From NCBI GenBank assembly GCA_023375675.1, contig JALQBC010000031.1, positions 124,001-188,000 on the forward strand: a DNA stretch of 64,000 nt, read 5' to 3'. This document shows positions 1-12,700 of the stretch, piece after piece. Every line of letters starts with the position of its first letter. Position 1 is the stretch's first letter. This DNA comes from Cytospora piceicola (lineage: Eukaryota; Ascomycota; Sordariomycetes; Diaporthales; Cytosporaceae). Both the position numbers and the translations under genes were made by a program. Under the pieces are notes generated by a model. That model worked only from the letters and a program-made list of their open reading frames with translations. It had not been told where the DNA came from and ran no database searches.

Positions 1-75
1 CTCCGAGCCGGGCTGTTGCTGCTGTTGCTGTGGCGTGTTCAGGCGGTCGGATGATACTGGATCGAAGGGCGCCAT
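1..75 (-). CDS. N-terminal fragment of an unidentified protein (cut by window edge)
   Basis: Reading leftward from an ATG at 75-73 in an ACC-ATG context gives 25 codons with no stop before the window edge. The peptide starts MAPFDPVSSDRLNTP and continues into a run of six glutamines made from mixed CAG and CAA codons. Mixed codons in the poly-Q tract and the favourable start context argue for a real coding start. The gene is divergent from the MAPR-like gene beginning at 842, so the 766 bp between them probably holds both promoters. Too little is visible to name a family. Confidence 0.5.
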   Translation of the reverse strand, partial: MAPFDPVSSDRLNTPQQQQQQPGSE

Positions 76-841
76 GGTATCCCCGGATCCTGTGGAGGCT
101 CGTTTAGGTGTGGTTGGTACGGATGGTAGCGGCGTCGCTGAGCCGTCACGCGTGGACGGTCGCTCCATCGCGTGTCGTATAATAGAGAAGTGTTGTTGTG
201 GCTCGAGCGGCCCGAGTGGCTCGGATGACGCCGAGGTCGTTTAGGACAGAGAGAAAGAACGACAGAATTAGACAGAGCTAGAAGAGTGTGACTGGCTCAT
301 ATCAAGCGATCGGAGTTTGACAGCAAAGCAAAACAGTTTCTGAATTGTAGTATTGTACACCTTAACTGCTGTGTATACTGTACGGAGTACGGATAGCAAG
401 AAAACGGGGGGATGAAGAAAGTGGGTTGTATTTGTGTGTTGCGATGCGATGCGATTGCGATGCGATGACGAGGCAAAGAGAGGATTATTACAAAATGTGG
501 TGTTGAATGATGGTTGATTGATGGAGCATGCGGAACCCGCAGTCGCAACAGTGAAATGCAATTTGGGAGGCGTGTTGACCTTTGCGCTCTTCGTTGCCGT
601 GGTGATAACAAAGCCCGGACTGCTCTAGGGTCAGTGCATGGCGGGGCTGTTTTGTAGGGACCTTGTGAGGGCGAGACAGGGTTAGGGTATAGCCGTGTAA
701 ATGAGATATGTTTCATGTCGATTGGTGGCTTCTCATTGGTGTCAACTTTCGTGTAAGCTACGCATTCGTACAGCTCTATCACCTCTGTCCTTTCATCTAC
801 GATACTTTTACAACGATCACACCACAAACCACCGGGGCAAA
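76..841. promoter_or_regulatory. Divergent intergenic region
   Basis: This region lies between two divergent starts. It contains a short GATGC/GCGAT-rich stretch near 440-470 (gatgcgatgcgattgcgatgc). No conserved open frame is recognisable on either strand. The open frames present do not look like protein families. Confidence 0.3.
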
Positions 842-1779
842 ATGGCAGAGTCAGGTTCGGACTCTGGAGTTCGAAGGCGGATGCCTGTACCCGAGAACGC
901 GACAGAAGCTCAACACGAAGCAGAAGTCAAGACAGACAAGAAGAAAAAGAAGAAGTCCAAGAAGTCGGCTTCTCGCGACGATGAGACGGAATACGGAAAC
1001 CCCTGGGTAGACGTCCTGCGCATCCTCTCCTTCCTGTTTCTTGTTTCCTGCGGACTGAGCTACCTTGTATCTGGGGGAGAGTCTTTCTTCTGGGCCATGA
1101 AGGTCCCGCCAAAGTATCTGCGCACCGAAACCTGGAGGGGTATTTTCGTACGTCCCTGACAGACACCTTTCTTTCAAGTATCTGCCTACAGATAGATACT
1201 TGACCGCCTCGTTTTGCAGCTGGCGGACTGACTGATTGACTGGCTGACTGGCTGACCACTACTCTGGCGCAACAGAATGGGCCAAAATACTTAACCCCGG
1301 AAGAACTCGCCCAGTTCGACGGCTCCGACGGCTCCAAGCCCATCTACCTCGCTATCAACGGCTCAATCTACGACGTTACCCCAGGTGCTCGCATGTATGG
1401 CCCCGGTGGTGGCTACCACTTCTTCGCCGGTGCAGACGCCAGCCGCGGATATGTCACAGGCTGCTTCGCCGAGGACCGTACACCAGACATGCGCGGCGTC
1501 GAGGAAATGTACATCCCCCTAGACGACCCCGAAGTCGACAGCCATTGGACCAAGGCCGAGCTGAAGACGCTCAGGGAGCAGGAGAAGAGGCTGGCCAAGA
1601 AGAAGGCCTACGATGCGCTGAAGCATTGGGTCGACTTCTTTGGAAACAGCAAGAAGTACAATTTTGTTGGGTACGTGAAGAAGGAGGATGGGTGGCTGGA
1701 GAAGCTGCCTCAGAGGGAGTTATGCGAGACGGCCAGAAAGGGCAGGAAGCCAAGAAAGATCCCAGAGGACAAGATATAA
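842..1779 (+). CDS. Membrane-anchored MAPR / cytochrome b5-like heme-binding protein
   Basis: Two exons, 842-1147 and 1276-1779, give 269 aa. The 128-nt intron has donor GTACGT and acceptor ACAG with several CTGAC branch candidates. Residues 1-50 are charged with a Lys-rich run. One membrane segment lies near 57-77. A cytochrome b5-like domain of the membrane-associated progesterone receptor type occupies about 103-175, with the family signatures YLTPEELAQFDG, INGSIYDVTPG and YGPGGGYHFFAGADASRGY. The C-terminal part is Lys-rich and probably helical. MAPR proteins such as yeast Dap1 bind heme through a tyrosine and support cytochrome P450 sterol enzymes. By analogy this is an ER-membrane heme chaperone or P450 helper, though its exact role is inferred. 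The first ATG is preceded by GGGCAAA. Confidence 0.85.
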
Positions 1780-2748
1780 AGCCATTTTGTACGTGGCTGA
1801 TCAAACGGTGTCGGGCGACAAAAGATGGATTGTACATATATAGGATAAGGTGAATGCACATGTCCATGACCGCACGGGTTGCGTTCAGACACATGTACCC
1901 AGTGCCCTCTCTATCTCCCTGGCTGCTCGAACTGTAGGGCCGGACAAGAATGAAGGTATCGAGATCACTGCCCGACAGCGCATTGCTTGAAGTTGGTTCC
2001 CAAGAGTTGGGATCAAGACGCTGCTCACGGACGATTACGGATGTAGACGGCCTCATCATTGCTTGCCTCTACTCCCGATCTTGGTTCCCCCTTGACTCGG
2101 TGGCTGCTATGTAGCTGTGGCCTGTTGTCTGAGCATGCTTGTCCGGTGACATCAGACGGATCAAAACATGCCACACCGTTTGTTTGAAACATGGGCACCC
2201 GAGGTTCCAAATCCAAAACCAAGTCAAAGCAGTGCATATTGTTTGCGATTGACTCCCTCATTGGACGACCACCTTCCGTTTGCAGAGCCTCGATCTAAAC
2301 CGAGCCTGTGGCCACACTTGGGGCTTGAAAGACTGCCTTTGGAGTAAAGGAGATATTCTGGGGCCGTGGTGGACCTCTTCTGAAGGCTCAACATAATGGA
2401 CCCATGATGTTGCGTGATAGTCACAACAATGCCTGGCGTCGAGTATCTGGAAAGTCTAGTGGTCGATATGTCGCAATTGAAACAACGTGGCTGACCAGGA
2501 GTACCCAAGCAAAGTCCTCTTACTTGGATTCGGATGGTGTCGATCCGTCCTCGGCGTTGATGCTTCCGTTCTACGTCGGTCCAATATCTGTAATTTCTGG
2601 ACTGGACCGCAGAATTCCCTCCAATGGTGGAGAAACATGCATCCGGGCAGCTGTCCCGCAAGGTCAGACGGCGGCTTGGCCGTGCTCCGGGTGGCACAAG
2701 ACCGCTCTTGTATCTATGTTGATGTAGGAACGCCGTTCCATGTACGTT
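1780..2748. other. Intergenic region, convergent 3' ends
   Basis: This is the 3' flank of two convergent genes. Several open frames of 60-160 codons occur here, but none shows family motifs or plausible splice structure. No RNA gene or repeat was recognised. Confidence 0.3.
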
Positions 2749-3255
2749 TCAAAGATCGAACAGCAGCTGCGGCGCAATCTTTTCTAAATCCTCGACCTGC
2801 GGATAGCAGAGTAATGTCAGCTCTCTGGACCATCGTTGCCACCTCACCGTACTGACCTCCAAGAACCCGCTGTCCCTCTCAGCCGCCGCCCTCGCGATGG
2901 CCTCCTTTACGAAGATGTCCATATACTTCGCGACAGAGTTGTTCGCATCTTTTGTGATTCTCGTGCCGTCCTTCTCGAAGAACTCGTGCAGGATACGCGT
3001 CAGCAGTTCGGGCGGTATCGTCTTCTCCGGCTCTTCGTCGCCGTCATCGTCGCCAGCTTCCTCCATGGGCTGGTCATCGTCGTCATCGTCGTCACGGCCT
3101 CGAGACTCGGGTGATTGGCTTTGCTGGGGCGCTTGTTTGCCCTTCGCGGCTGCGCTGGATTTCTTGCTGGCTGTTGCAGATGAGCCTCCGGTCTTGTTTT
3201 TGGACCCGGCAGGACGGCCGCGTGGGGTTTTAGAGGCTGCTGATTTGGGTGGCAT
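2749..3255 (-). CDS. MHF2: MHF2 / CENP-X histone-fold protein
   Basis: Exons 3255-2857 and 2796-2749 give 148 aa. Residues 1-80 are a low-complexity tail rich in K/A/S then D/E. The C-terminal part is the CENP-X histone fold, starting IPPELLTRILHEFF and ending VEDLEKIAPQLLFDL, which closely matches the family ending (LEKVLPQLLLDF-like). MHF2 pairs with MHF1 to bind DNA with the FANCM/Fml1 helicase and also joins the inner kinetochore CCAN complex. The 60-nt intron (2856-2797, donor GTCAGT, CTGAC branch site, acceptor CGCAG) is a multiple of three without an in-frame stop, so unspliced RNA adds 20 residues inside the fold. A second donor, GTGAGG at 2847, would give a 51-nt intron and three extra residues. 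I prefer the first because it gives FLEVEDLEK. Confidence 0.88.
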   Translation of the reverse strand: MPPKSAASKTPRGRPAGSKNKTGGSSATASKKSSAAAKGKQAPQQSQSPESRGRDDDDDDDQPMEEAGDDDGDEEPEKTIPPELLTRILHEFFEKDGTRITKDANNSVAKYMDIFVKEAIARAAAERDSGFLEVSTVRWQRWSRELTLLCYPQVEDLEKIAPQLLFDL

Positions 3256-4631
3256 CGTGTTGTAGTGGGCGAGTCTGAATAATCGCCAAGCCAGAATGGG
3301 TTCGGGGACCGTAATATCTTGGAATACACAAGTCGATTCAACTCTAATTTATTGGTAGAGGACGGGGCATTGCATGCTTGATGTTGGACGCGTCTCGGGA
3401 GACGCGACTCTGGAACATTGAGTGGGATGTCGTCAGGACCTTGATACTCACCCCCCCCCCCAAAAAGCCCCTTTGTCCATAACCCTAACACAAACCCTGA
3501 GACTTTTGACCGAACTTCAATACCACCACAAGCAAACCCGTAGGAGCCTGGGAGACAGAAAGACTCCCAATGTAGGGCTTAGACACCCGGAGCACCTTTA
3601 AGAAAGACCTTATACACCACACAACTGACAAATTGAAAGGGTCTTGACAGGGGTGAATATGATACTATTTCGCGAGACAGCTCATGAACCTCGCAAATCC
3701 AAGACACTCCTGGATATTAGCATTCTTTGCTATTGTATACTTCATTTCATTTCTTTCATGGCCCTAGGTCTACAGGAACAAAATTAAGTTTCTGTTATGA
3801 AGTGATCATGAGTAACATAAGCGTACCCTAGGGTACTTTTCATCAACTTCCTAATACTTTCCACCGGCATGGTTTGGCGCCTCTGAGTCCATCCAGATAT
3901 TTACTCAAATGCTATCCCACGACTCAGTATCCTCCACGTCTACATTAAAAAAATGTAAAACAACAAAAAACATGCAACACCGGGTATTCGCTGGTCGTCA
4001 CCGACCCAACTACTAATCCAGCCCTTATAGGCTTGACTATGGGAGAGCGGACGGGATCCCGTATTTTCCTATAGGTATGGTCGCATATGTAAGCCATGTT
4101 TGCGGAGGCCTTGATGTAAGTAGTTTGGAAATTCTTAACAGACTCTAAGTTCAATCTTTACAAGAACCTGTTTTCATATTCATCGTTACGCACAATGACC
4201 GACCGGGAAGAACAAGACACAATAATCCTGCGAAGCCATTGACCAATGTGGAATATCGTACCGATAAGACACTTGGAAGAAGGTTGACCATCTCGACACT
4301 TTAGGCCCGGGGGGCGGGGACCCAGGGCACTGCCGTCTTTAGATATGCCAACGATTATAAAGTTGAACTCCTTTCATGATTGCAAGAGGCACAGCTGGCC
4401 CATGTAAGGAGATTTGAACTAGTCGTCGTAACGTCATATCTTCTGCCCGGGTCCTATATTCCATCCAACTCGATCGGGGCCCTTCAGTCACTCTCTTCAG
4501 GGCAGTGGTCGCTTCAAGGTGCTTCTGAATGTTATGATAATGGTAACACCAGGCTCATTGCAACCGCCACGACTGCGCCGGTGGCTAAGCCGAGCAATGC
4601 TTGTCCTCAACTGATGCTCCCTGACCCTGTA
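3256..4631. other. Intergenic region with a poly-C run
   Basis: It contains an 11-base cytosine run at 3451-3461 in the MHF2 promoter side. The part from about 3600 to 4200 is moderately AT-rich and holds no recognisable gene. The stretch 4532-4606 encodes, on the minus strand, an open hydrophobic segment that may belong to the neighbouring fucosidase (see findings). Confidence 0.3.
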
Positions 4632-7225
4632 CTACTGCTTGACCCCCGGGCCCCCTGAACCTGTCCCATTGTTACTCGTAGCATAAGAGATCTTGAACAC
4701 CCATGCGTACTCATCCGCATCCCTCACATCACCGCTAATTGTCAACGTTAGATTGCCGTTAGACAACTCACTCGGAACAACAGTGCCAGACAGGTTCCCG
4801 CCGACTACAGTGACCTCGTCTCCCTCTAGATAAGGCACAGGGGAAGTTAGGACCAACGTATTGTTCGGTGGGTAGAGTGTTGTGATGTAGAATGCGTCTA
4901 GAGTCTGTGTGAAGCGTACTGCTAGGCCCTCCTCTGGGGTGATAGACCAGTATGTTGTGTTAAAGATTGCTTCAGCATGGGATTTGATCCATGCCCCTGC
5001 TCCGCGGAGGTTGCGCTGCTCAATTTCGATGATGGTGCCTATGAAGGTACATCGGTTAGTACCTAACCATGTCATCTTGCCCATTTCCACCTCCTTAATC
5101 AACAGGTAGCATGATTGTGGGCCGAATGATCTTACCGTTTGCAGTCGGTCCAACATCCAGCAGAAAATTCCCATTCTTACTGATGATATCCATCAAGCTT
5201 GTCACGATACGCTGAGGTGTCGAGTAGTCTTCGTCCGGGGTCGCCCGGTTATAACCATAACTATACGGATCCATCCCCAGATTTGTCTCCCACTTCCTGA
5301 TCTGCACTGCAGCGTATCTGGCATACTCAGGCGTATCGAAGTCTCCAGGGATGCCGCACCGGTTGTTGATGAGTACTTGCTTCCCTTCCTCGGCGTTGCT
5401 ATTGAAAAATTCCGCGGCGAACTCAATTGTCGCATTCGGGCCTCCAATATCACACCATACCATTTCGGTTCCCAATGACGCCAAGATATGCATTTCCGGG
5501 AGCATCTTGTCCTGGATGTAGTTCTCCACTTGTACGTATCCGGCATACGGTTCCGTCACATTCTTATAAGGGTTCGTGGCATTGCCACCAGGCCATTTCC
5601 TAAAACCAAGTGCGGCGTAGTCTGGATGGAACCACTCGGGAAGACTGTAGTACGTCGCCCTGTGCAGCTGGGGCTGGTACTCCACCGCTGCATCAAATAG
5701 CTCCACCAGCAGGTTCCTGTTGGGAGGCAAGGCCACGCTGGTGCGCAGGCTGGCGTTCGCTGGCAAGTCATAGAGAGCGTACCCATCGTGATGCTTGGAG
5801 ACCTGGACGAAGTACGTCGCTCCGGCGTCGGCGAAAAGATCAACCCAGTCCTTGGGATTGAACGCGGATGCGGTAAAATTGGCAATGAAGTCGTCGTAGA
5901 CCATGTCCGGGCCGTATGTGTTGAAATGGTACTCATAAGTTCGATCGGATGTGTCGGGCCCTTCGTTCATGTTCCACCAGTACCACTCTGCGTATGTCTC
6001 GTTGTTGCCCGAGTTGCCCCAGCCAGGCACGGCGTAAACGCCCCAGTCTGATTAGTTCATGTGTCAGTCTGCCTGAGGTTTATTTGTATGATGTGTGTTA
6101 CCAAGATTACTTACGGATGAAGATTCCGAATTTTGCGTTATTGTACCAAGGCGGAGACTCGTGCATATATATACTTTCGTAGGTTGGGTCATATGCCTTG
6201 ATTCCGTATGTGGCGTCGAAAGTATAATTGAGGGAGATACCTGATCCGGAGACTATCAAAGTAGCCGTGCCATTCGAGCCTTCTGCTACACCATCGGCGT
6301 TCACCACACCAATCTGCACGCGTGCTTGGTCTCCTGGTCGCAGGCGCTTGATATACCCCGGCTGCACGGTCGTCACACCGTCATCTTCGATTGTCAACGT
6401 AACATTCTGGTTGGTGAGAATCCATTCCGTGCCGACATTGTTGATGATTGCCTCAAAAATCTGTGTCTTATTCGTACCCTCGAACCACATATTAGTACTC
6501 CTAGCAAGCTGTACGCCCAGACTAAGGCCCTCATCCGGTGCCTGTATCATCGATACCGCAAAGACGTGCAGCCTAGTCTCCCCAGAGTTAACCAGTTGCC
6601 CGTTGGAATCAGCGCTGGTTACATTAGGGAGCTGTAAGTTTGTCAGTTCCTGCGTGCTGTCCAACCAGGTCACCGTACGGAAGATCGACGACCGGTTGTA
6701 GTCGCTAGTCTCGTTCGTGAGATAGTAAGGGAATATGATATCTCCTCCATAAGGGAACTGAAATGCCCAAAATGGATCAACCAGCACCGCGCCGCTTGTG
6801 GTGCTTCCATCTGCATAGGTAGCGTTGATATATCCCTTGGCAATGGCATGATGAGCCGCAGCGAGCATGTGCACGCCGACATATCGGCCTCGTGGGACGT
6901 CTAGCGCCTGTCCTTGAGCAATGGCATTATCGCTGCCGTTATTAACCTGGTACTGGGGAAAAGTGAAGTTCACGCCACCGTAAGTGAAGTTCTCAGCTGG
7001 GAGGTACTGTGCCGGATATCCTGATCCCAAGCCATCGAAGTTGGCATCGTTGGGGCTCATTGCAAAGGCTCGATTATCCCAGAGGCTTGATATATCGATG
7101 GGTAAGGAAGTGATGCTTCCGGATATGCCGGGGCTATTTCTCTGGTTCACGACGAGAGCCATGTCCTGGCCGGCGACCGCCTTGAGCCCTGCGACGGCTG
7201 CTAGGATTGGTAAGGTGCCTCTCAT
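4632..7225 (-). CDS. Secreted GH29 alpha-L-fucosidase with large N-terminal domain
   Basis: Exons 7225-6115, 6047-5136 and 5038-4632 give 809 aa. Introns are 67 nt (GTAAGT) and 97 nt (GTAAGA). The start chosen, MRGTLPILAAVAGLKAVAG, is a signal peptide; an upstream ATG at 7246 would only lengthen it. Residues about 20-360 form a Thr/Asn-rich, probably beta-rich domain that I cannot assign. The GH29 barrel starts at FGIFIHWGVYAVPGWG, which is reconstituted exactly across intron 1. KHHDGY lies near 455-460, and WCDIGG near 568-573 carries the expected Asp nucleophile (about D570). NNRCG, NGNFLLDVGPTANG and a C-terminal beta-domain follow. The enzyme releases alpha-L-fucose from glycans or xyloglucan outside the cell. 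Many N-glycosylation sequons fit secretion. The reading frame ends in VKQ just after a G-rich run, and an out-of-frame GPI-like tail lies beyond it. Confidence 0.87.
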
Positions 7226-9761
7226 AGTGTGCTGTGATATGGGCATTGTTTCCGAACTGATTCCTGGGATGTAATGGTTAGAGAAGTAATGAAGACTATT
7301 GCAACATGTTGGCCAGAGATCAGGCACCTCACATCAATTATCGAGCGTTAGCACTAATTCCGAAAAGTCGACAGTCGTGTCTCAATGAATCTCATGGAAC
7401 TAGCTGAGCTATTGGGATAATAGGCTAGCTACTGACTTGACATACGACTTGAACGTTCCTAGTGAGGTTTGTCATTATATTCTCGGTACATAACATTGAT
7501 ATCCCGAAACTATTGTTGACTTGCCTTGGCTAGGCTCGATGCTGTCGCCATATCATAGATGCGGGGAAGTTAACCCAATTGCATCAATTTATCATAGATT
7601 GTGATCATCTCCGCATGGTTTTCAGGAGAGCAAAAAAATCCTCGGAAACAGATGTTCCATTTTGCGTTGATGCATGCGGACTGCATCGATGAACATCCGA
7701 AACCCCAGACATCGATGTACCTACCAGTGAGACGAAGGACAATAATATCAGCTCCCGTCCGGTTTATCAAAAGCACTTGCATACTTCATTACATATATCC
7801 AATTGAAAATCCTTTGAGCTAAGTACCTAAGTATATGGGGATACGCTCTCCACATGCAGACTTTGGTGGCATACATCAATGATATGTACGTATATTGATA
7901 TACAGAGTAGCTGCTAACTCTGGGGTAGTTGTTGTATCGAAATGCAGGTAACTAATTATCAAAATTAAAGGAATTTACCTGGCCTCTCAAACTGCCAACC
8001 GAGTCGAGCTCCAGCCGCTGCTGCTCCAGTTAAGCAACATTGAACGTGAAAGAAGGTCGCATACGCGCCAAACCAATAGAGGGAAATTTCGACAGAGCTA
8101 TGCCGGACAACAGGTCGTCGTCCAAAAGCCCATCAAAATCCAATGCTTTTTCCTCCATTCAAAAACCTCAAGTGCGAGGATTGAGCGATCTGTTAAGGCT
8201 GTTGGTGCTACAAATGCTCGCAAGGTGTGTGCCAGTGCAAGGATCCATAATTTCGCTGCAGTTGCGCCTTCTATCTGGTGGCGGGTTCACCAGTCACTTG
8301 AAAATACTGTAAATACAATTAATGCCCCGAGGACACATCGGCCACACACAGGATGCATTGCGTTTGAATCTCAACTTGACCGTATGTTGAGGCACACATG
8401 CAACATTTGAAGCACATGTACACTCTGTTGTGACTTTCCAAGGTTCCAGGTTGCGCTCGACAGCTGTCAGACGGGGAAACAACTCCTTTTTGAGCGAGTA
8501 TTGTATGCACTCCTACGTGCTCCTGTCGAAATAACGACACATTTAGGTATGCAGAGCCGCTGATGCCCCCGTGGTGGTTGTAACATGTTGTTGGAACATT
8601 GAGACGTGGCAGCAGTCCTGATGTTGACTCCGGGACCCCGTTACCCTAGGGTAACTCCAGACCAAATATTAGACAACATTGCTCACCAAAGTCCGGGGTA
8701 ATGAAGCTGTGATGACTTCATTGGCCCGTAACCCTTGCCGTGCTCGTCTCCAGTCAAATGGGGCAGCAGCCCGTAAATGCTTCTGGCGGTAAGATTTCGA
8801 TGCCACAACCGAAACCGTTGATGACGATCGTGAAAGTTGCCTCCACTTCCGCCCATTCCGGAGGATAAAAAGCGGTTACTTCGAACAGCCCAAACAGCTT
8901 GGGCTGCTTAAGCCTGGACTATGGCTGGCATTTCAGTCTTTAGAAGAACAGTATTGGCTGATGTGCAATTTCTCCACTCCGTTGCTTCGAGATTTAATCA
9001 AACTGGCGCGCGCCCACAGTCTTTCCCTAGGAAATGCACGGATGAACAAGCTTTCGATTATTGTACTCCAGGCTTTATCAGCTTTGTCCCATGTTCCATA
9101 TGTTCTATGTAATATTTATGCACTGAGTGCCTACTTTGGTAATGAAACAACCAATAACTATTTGCTACCTCGGTTAATGGAATAGGAAGTCTTCAGCACC
9201 CGAGAGGGTGTTGCTATTAAGACCTCAGAGGGAGACTTGAATGGACTGGAAGGCAACTAATCCTTTGTAATTAATATCATGAAGATTATAGAAGTATCAT
9301 CACACTTGTTGCCACAAGGATCAAGCTTGTTTAATCTGAGCACTCTCATGTTTCTAGGTTGAAAAGTAGGGGCCTTGCCCGGCGGTGACATTATTAACAA
9401 AAGGACCACAGTTAGCGTACCAATCCTTTCATGTCAAGTCTGAAGTGCGTACTTAGCATGTACTCTGGATCTTGCTTTTAGTGGAGTTGCTCCGAGTGCT
9501 GTCACGGTGTGGGTTCCTAAGCTGCGATTTCGGATATATTTTCTTCAAGCATAAGAAGGCACATTATATATATATGTATATATGTATGTAATTATTCAGC
9601 CCAAGTCGAGGACTTTGTGTGTTAGTAATGAATGTTGGGAGTGTGTATGAGTCTTCCCCACCTTATCAAGGCCTTCTGCGAGATCCATTTCTACACAGTA
9701 GCGTTATTACAGACGTCAGTTACCTTATAAGGCTTGTTATATACATAATATCCGCTTCCCT
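7226..9761. other. Intergenic region upstream of LINE copy 1
   Basis: About 2.5 kb without a recognisable gene. Open frames at 7570-7822, 8040-8540 and 8921-9185 are short, lack family motifs and overlap on both strands. A TA-rich microsatellite lies near 9565-9592. The 3' part becomes AT-rich toward the transposon. Confidence 0.3.
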
Positions 9762-9774
9762 ACTAAAGTCATTA
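9762..9774. repeat. Target-site duplication, left copy (LINE copy 1)
   Basis: The 13-mer ACTAAAGTCATTA here recurs exactly at 16069-16081, immediately beyond the (TC)n tail of the element. This marks the insertion boundaries. Tad-type LINEs make duplications of this size class. Confidence 0.9.
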
Positions 9775-12700
9775 CACCTTCCCTTTAATTATTAAAGTCT
9801 TAGCAGCCGCTGTTAAGGCTTTTACTCTTTACTATATATATTTGTTTAATATATACCTTTAATACTAAATCGTCTCTTAAAGATATCGCGATAGCGATAA
9901 CGTTTTAACCGCCGTCGTCGCCGTTACCTTTAAGGCTTTATACCCTTCGCACGTTTATAAATACTTACGCGGCCTTCCTTTATAATATTAACGACTATAC
10001 AGTTATTACCGAGACCGGGAAATAATAACGACACGTTAGAATCTAAAAGGTCCCGAGCTTATTATTACTATCGGGGGAAGTTTATAATCCTATTAAAAAC
10101 CTTTTTACTTTTATTATTAAAAGTATACTTAAGCTAACTAAGCTGTTTATAGTTAACGTAGCTAACTTATAAATATAAAATAAGGTTTTTCTCGTTTTCT
10201 TATAAGCTTTAGATAATACGTTTAAAACTTTTATTATTAGAATTTAGTTTTAAGTAGCCTATAACTTTTACGTAAAATTTAACGTTTTTCTCGCCTCGAC
10301 TATTTTTAAAAACCCTTCGAAACCTTTAATTCCGATAAGTACGTTAACTACTTATACTTCTTTTACTAAGCTTATCTTTTCTACTTTAACCGTATCTTTT
10401 TATATAACTATAGTAGTAGCGGCCTCCGATATCCTTCCTTTACCGACGGTAGCCTGTAGTAATAAAAGATAAACAGAAAAATCTATAAAACTTATAGTAT
10501 TTAAGTTTTACGTTAAAGCTAAAATAAAAGATAACCTCTATTTATTCCTCTGCTTAAATAATAAAATAAACCTTACTTAAAAATATAAAACGTTTACGTT
10601 CCGTCGTTTTATTTATAATATAATAAAGATCTCGCTTATAAATCTTTTTAACGTAACCGTTATCTGTATAAAGTAGTCTATCCGGCCTTATAACGAAATT
10701 ACTAAAGCTACGCTTTTTATTAAAAAAGCCGAGCTTTAATTACTATTTAGCTATAACTCGATAAAGCTTAACGTAGTTTAGTATACCTACTATATAATAA
10801 ATATCTTTATATAACTTCGCGACTAATAAGGTCGCCCGATCGATATAGCTATAACGGTTCCGAAGGAAGTTTTTACTTAAACTAAGTAAACCTTAGTTTC
10901 TTACCGATTTAACCGCTTTACTAATAACTAAATAAACACTTATACCTAAGTTATTTTACTTACTACCTTAATAAAAACATGCTTTACTTTTTTCGGTCGA
11001 AGCTAACTTAGCCGTCCTTTAAAGAAAAAAGCCTATCTCTTTTAATACATTAATTATTAAGAGTTCTATAAAACCTATCGATACTCTTATAAAGCGTACT
11101 ATCGATAATACGGCAGGAAAGGATATTAAAACAGCTACGATAGCGTTTTTAAGTATATTAACTACCGATTTCCTTACGTTATAGACAACCCCTCGTACGT
11201 AGTACGACTTCGGAGAAAGGGTAGCTAGTTTATACGCCTTTTTAAAGTCGACTATAAGAAACTACAGAGCGTTAGTAATAAGGCCTTTTACGCTTTATAC
11301 GCTACCTCCGCCTTAACTCCTCTTAAACTAGCTACTCCCTCTCCGATAACGACTTAAGTACAGCCTTCGGCTGTCTCCTCTATAACGCCCGCCGCGGCTA
11401 ACACTCTTTTAGCCGTAGCCCTTACTACTACTACTACTACTAACGGCTCCGCCTTTTATAACTTTTATCGACTACTGTCTTAGTAAGCTAAACAGTCGGC
11501 CAATAGTAACCTTTAAGCTAGTATAGCTATAAAAATTAACTTTACTACTACTATTATCGCCTTTCCGTTAAGTAATACCGGCTTTATTAACTTAGTCTTT
11601 TCTTTATAGTAAATCGGCCTATAACGCGCTTACGACTATAACGCTATTAGCTATAACGTAATATTACCGTCTTCTAGCTTAACGCTAACCGGGGTATAAG
11701 ATATAATACTATTTATAACGTTATACTAGCCTTTACCTAAGCTAATAAAACAGATATCGTTTTTTTTTAAAAACCTTAGATAAACGTTTTCTTAAACGGC
11801 TGTTACTAAACTAAAACCTACCTTAAGTTCGACCTCTTTTTACCGGTCCGCTATTAGATTAACTACTCTACTCGCTTATATACTATAACTTACGTCCGCT
11901 ATAAACGTAAGCTTTTTATAAACTAGATTATCTTTATTACTACCTATAACGTCTACTAAGTTATAGTTAACGGATAACTCTTTATTAATATATATAACTA
12001 ACCTTACTCTTCGGCTACTACCTTTAAGGTTAGGTATATTTTTACTACCTAGTACCTGCTTTAGCGCTGCTTTATTAAAAGCGACTTTAACTTTATATAC
12101 CCGTTTTAGTAAAGCGATAAAGGCACTATTAATATCGATAGCTTTTTTACCGACTAGATTAACCGTTATAACTTCTAGCTATTTAATAAATATAACAAGC
12201 TTACTAATAGGTACGATAATACCTTAAACCTTACCTTTACTAATATCCTCTTTATATAGTATAACGTAAAGGAATACCTCGACGTTAGCTTTAACTATTT
12301 TACTCTTCTGTTATCTCTCTCTGCTTCGAACGCCTTTAATCTTCCGATATATAAACTCTCTTATACGTCGGAAGAACTAATATAAGTAGTTATACTAGTC
12401 GAATAAAAACTTACAGGCTTACCGAAGGTTAGGTTAACTATCTCCGGGCTAAATATAGCTGCCGAAGCGCTAATAGACCTCCTATAAAGGTCTTTACGCT
12501 CTACAGGGTATACTAACAGACCTTCTGTTTTTAATACCTTTTAATAAATAGATAAGTATAAAGATCGATAACACAACGTTTTTACCGTACGCCGGAAGTT
12601 TTTAAATTAACTATATCCGGAGTATTATTATACTTATTAACTTTTCCGTACGGCTGTTTACCGTACTAAACGCGATTATACGTATCGTATTATTAAAGAC

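Noticed and set aside
2224..2855. Overlapping open frames on both strands next to MHF2
   Set aside because: Mutually overlapping, without family motifs, and partly antisense to the MHF2 terminal exon.
8040..9185. Cluster of short open frames, one preceded by a TATA-like GGATAAAAAG
   Set aside because: No conserved motif; the frames are short and overlap on both strands.
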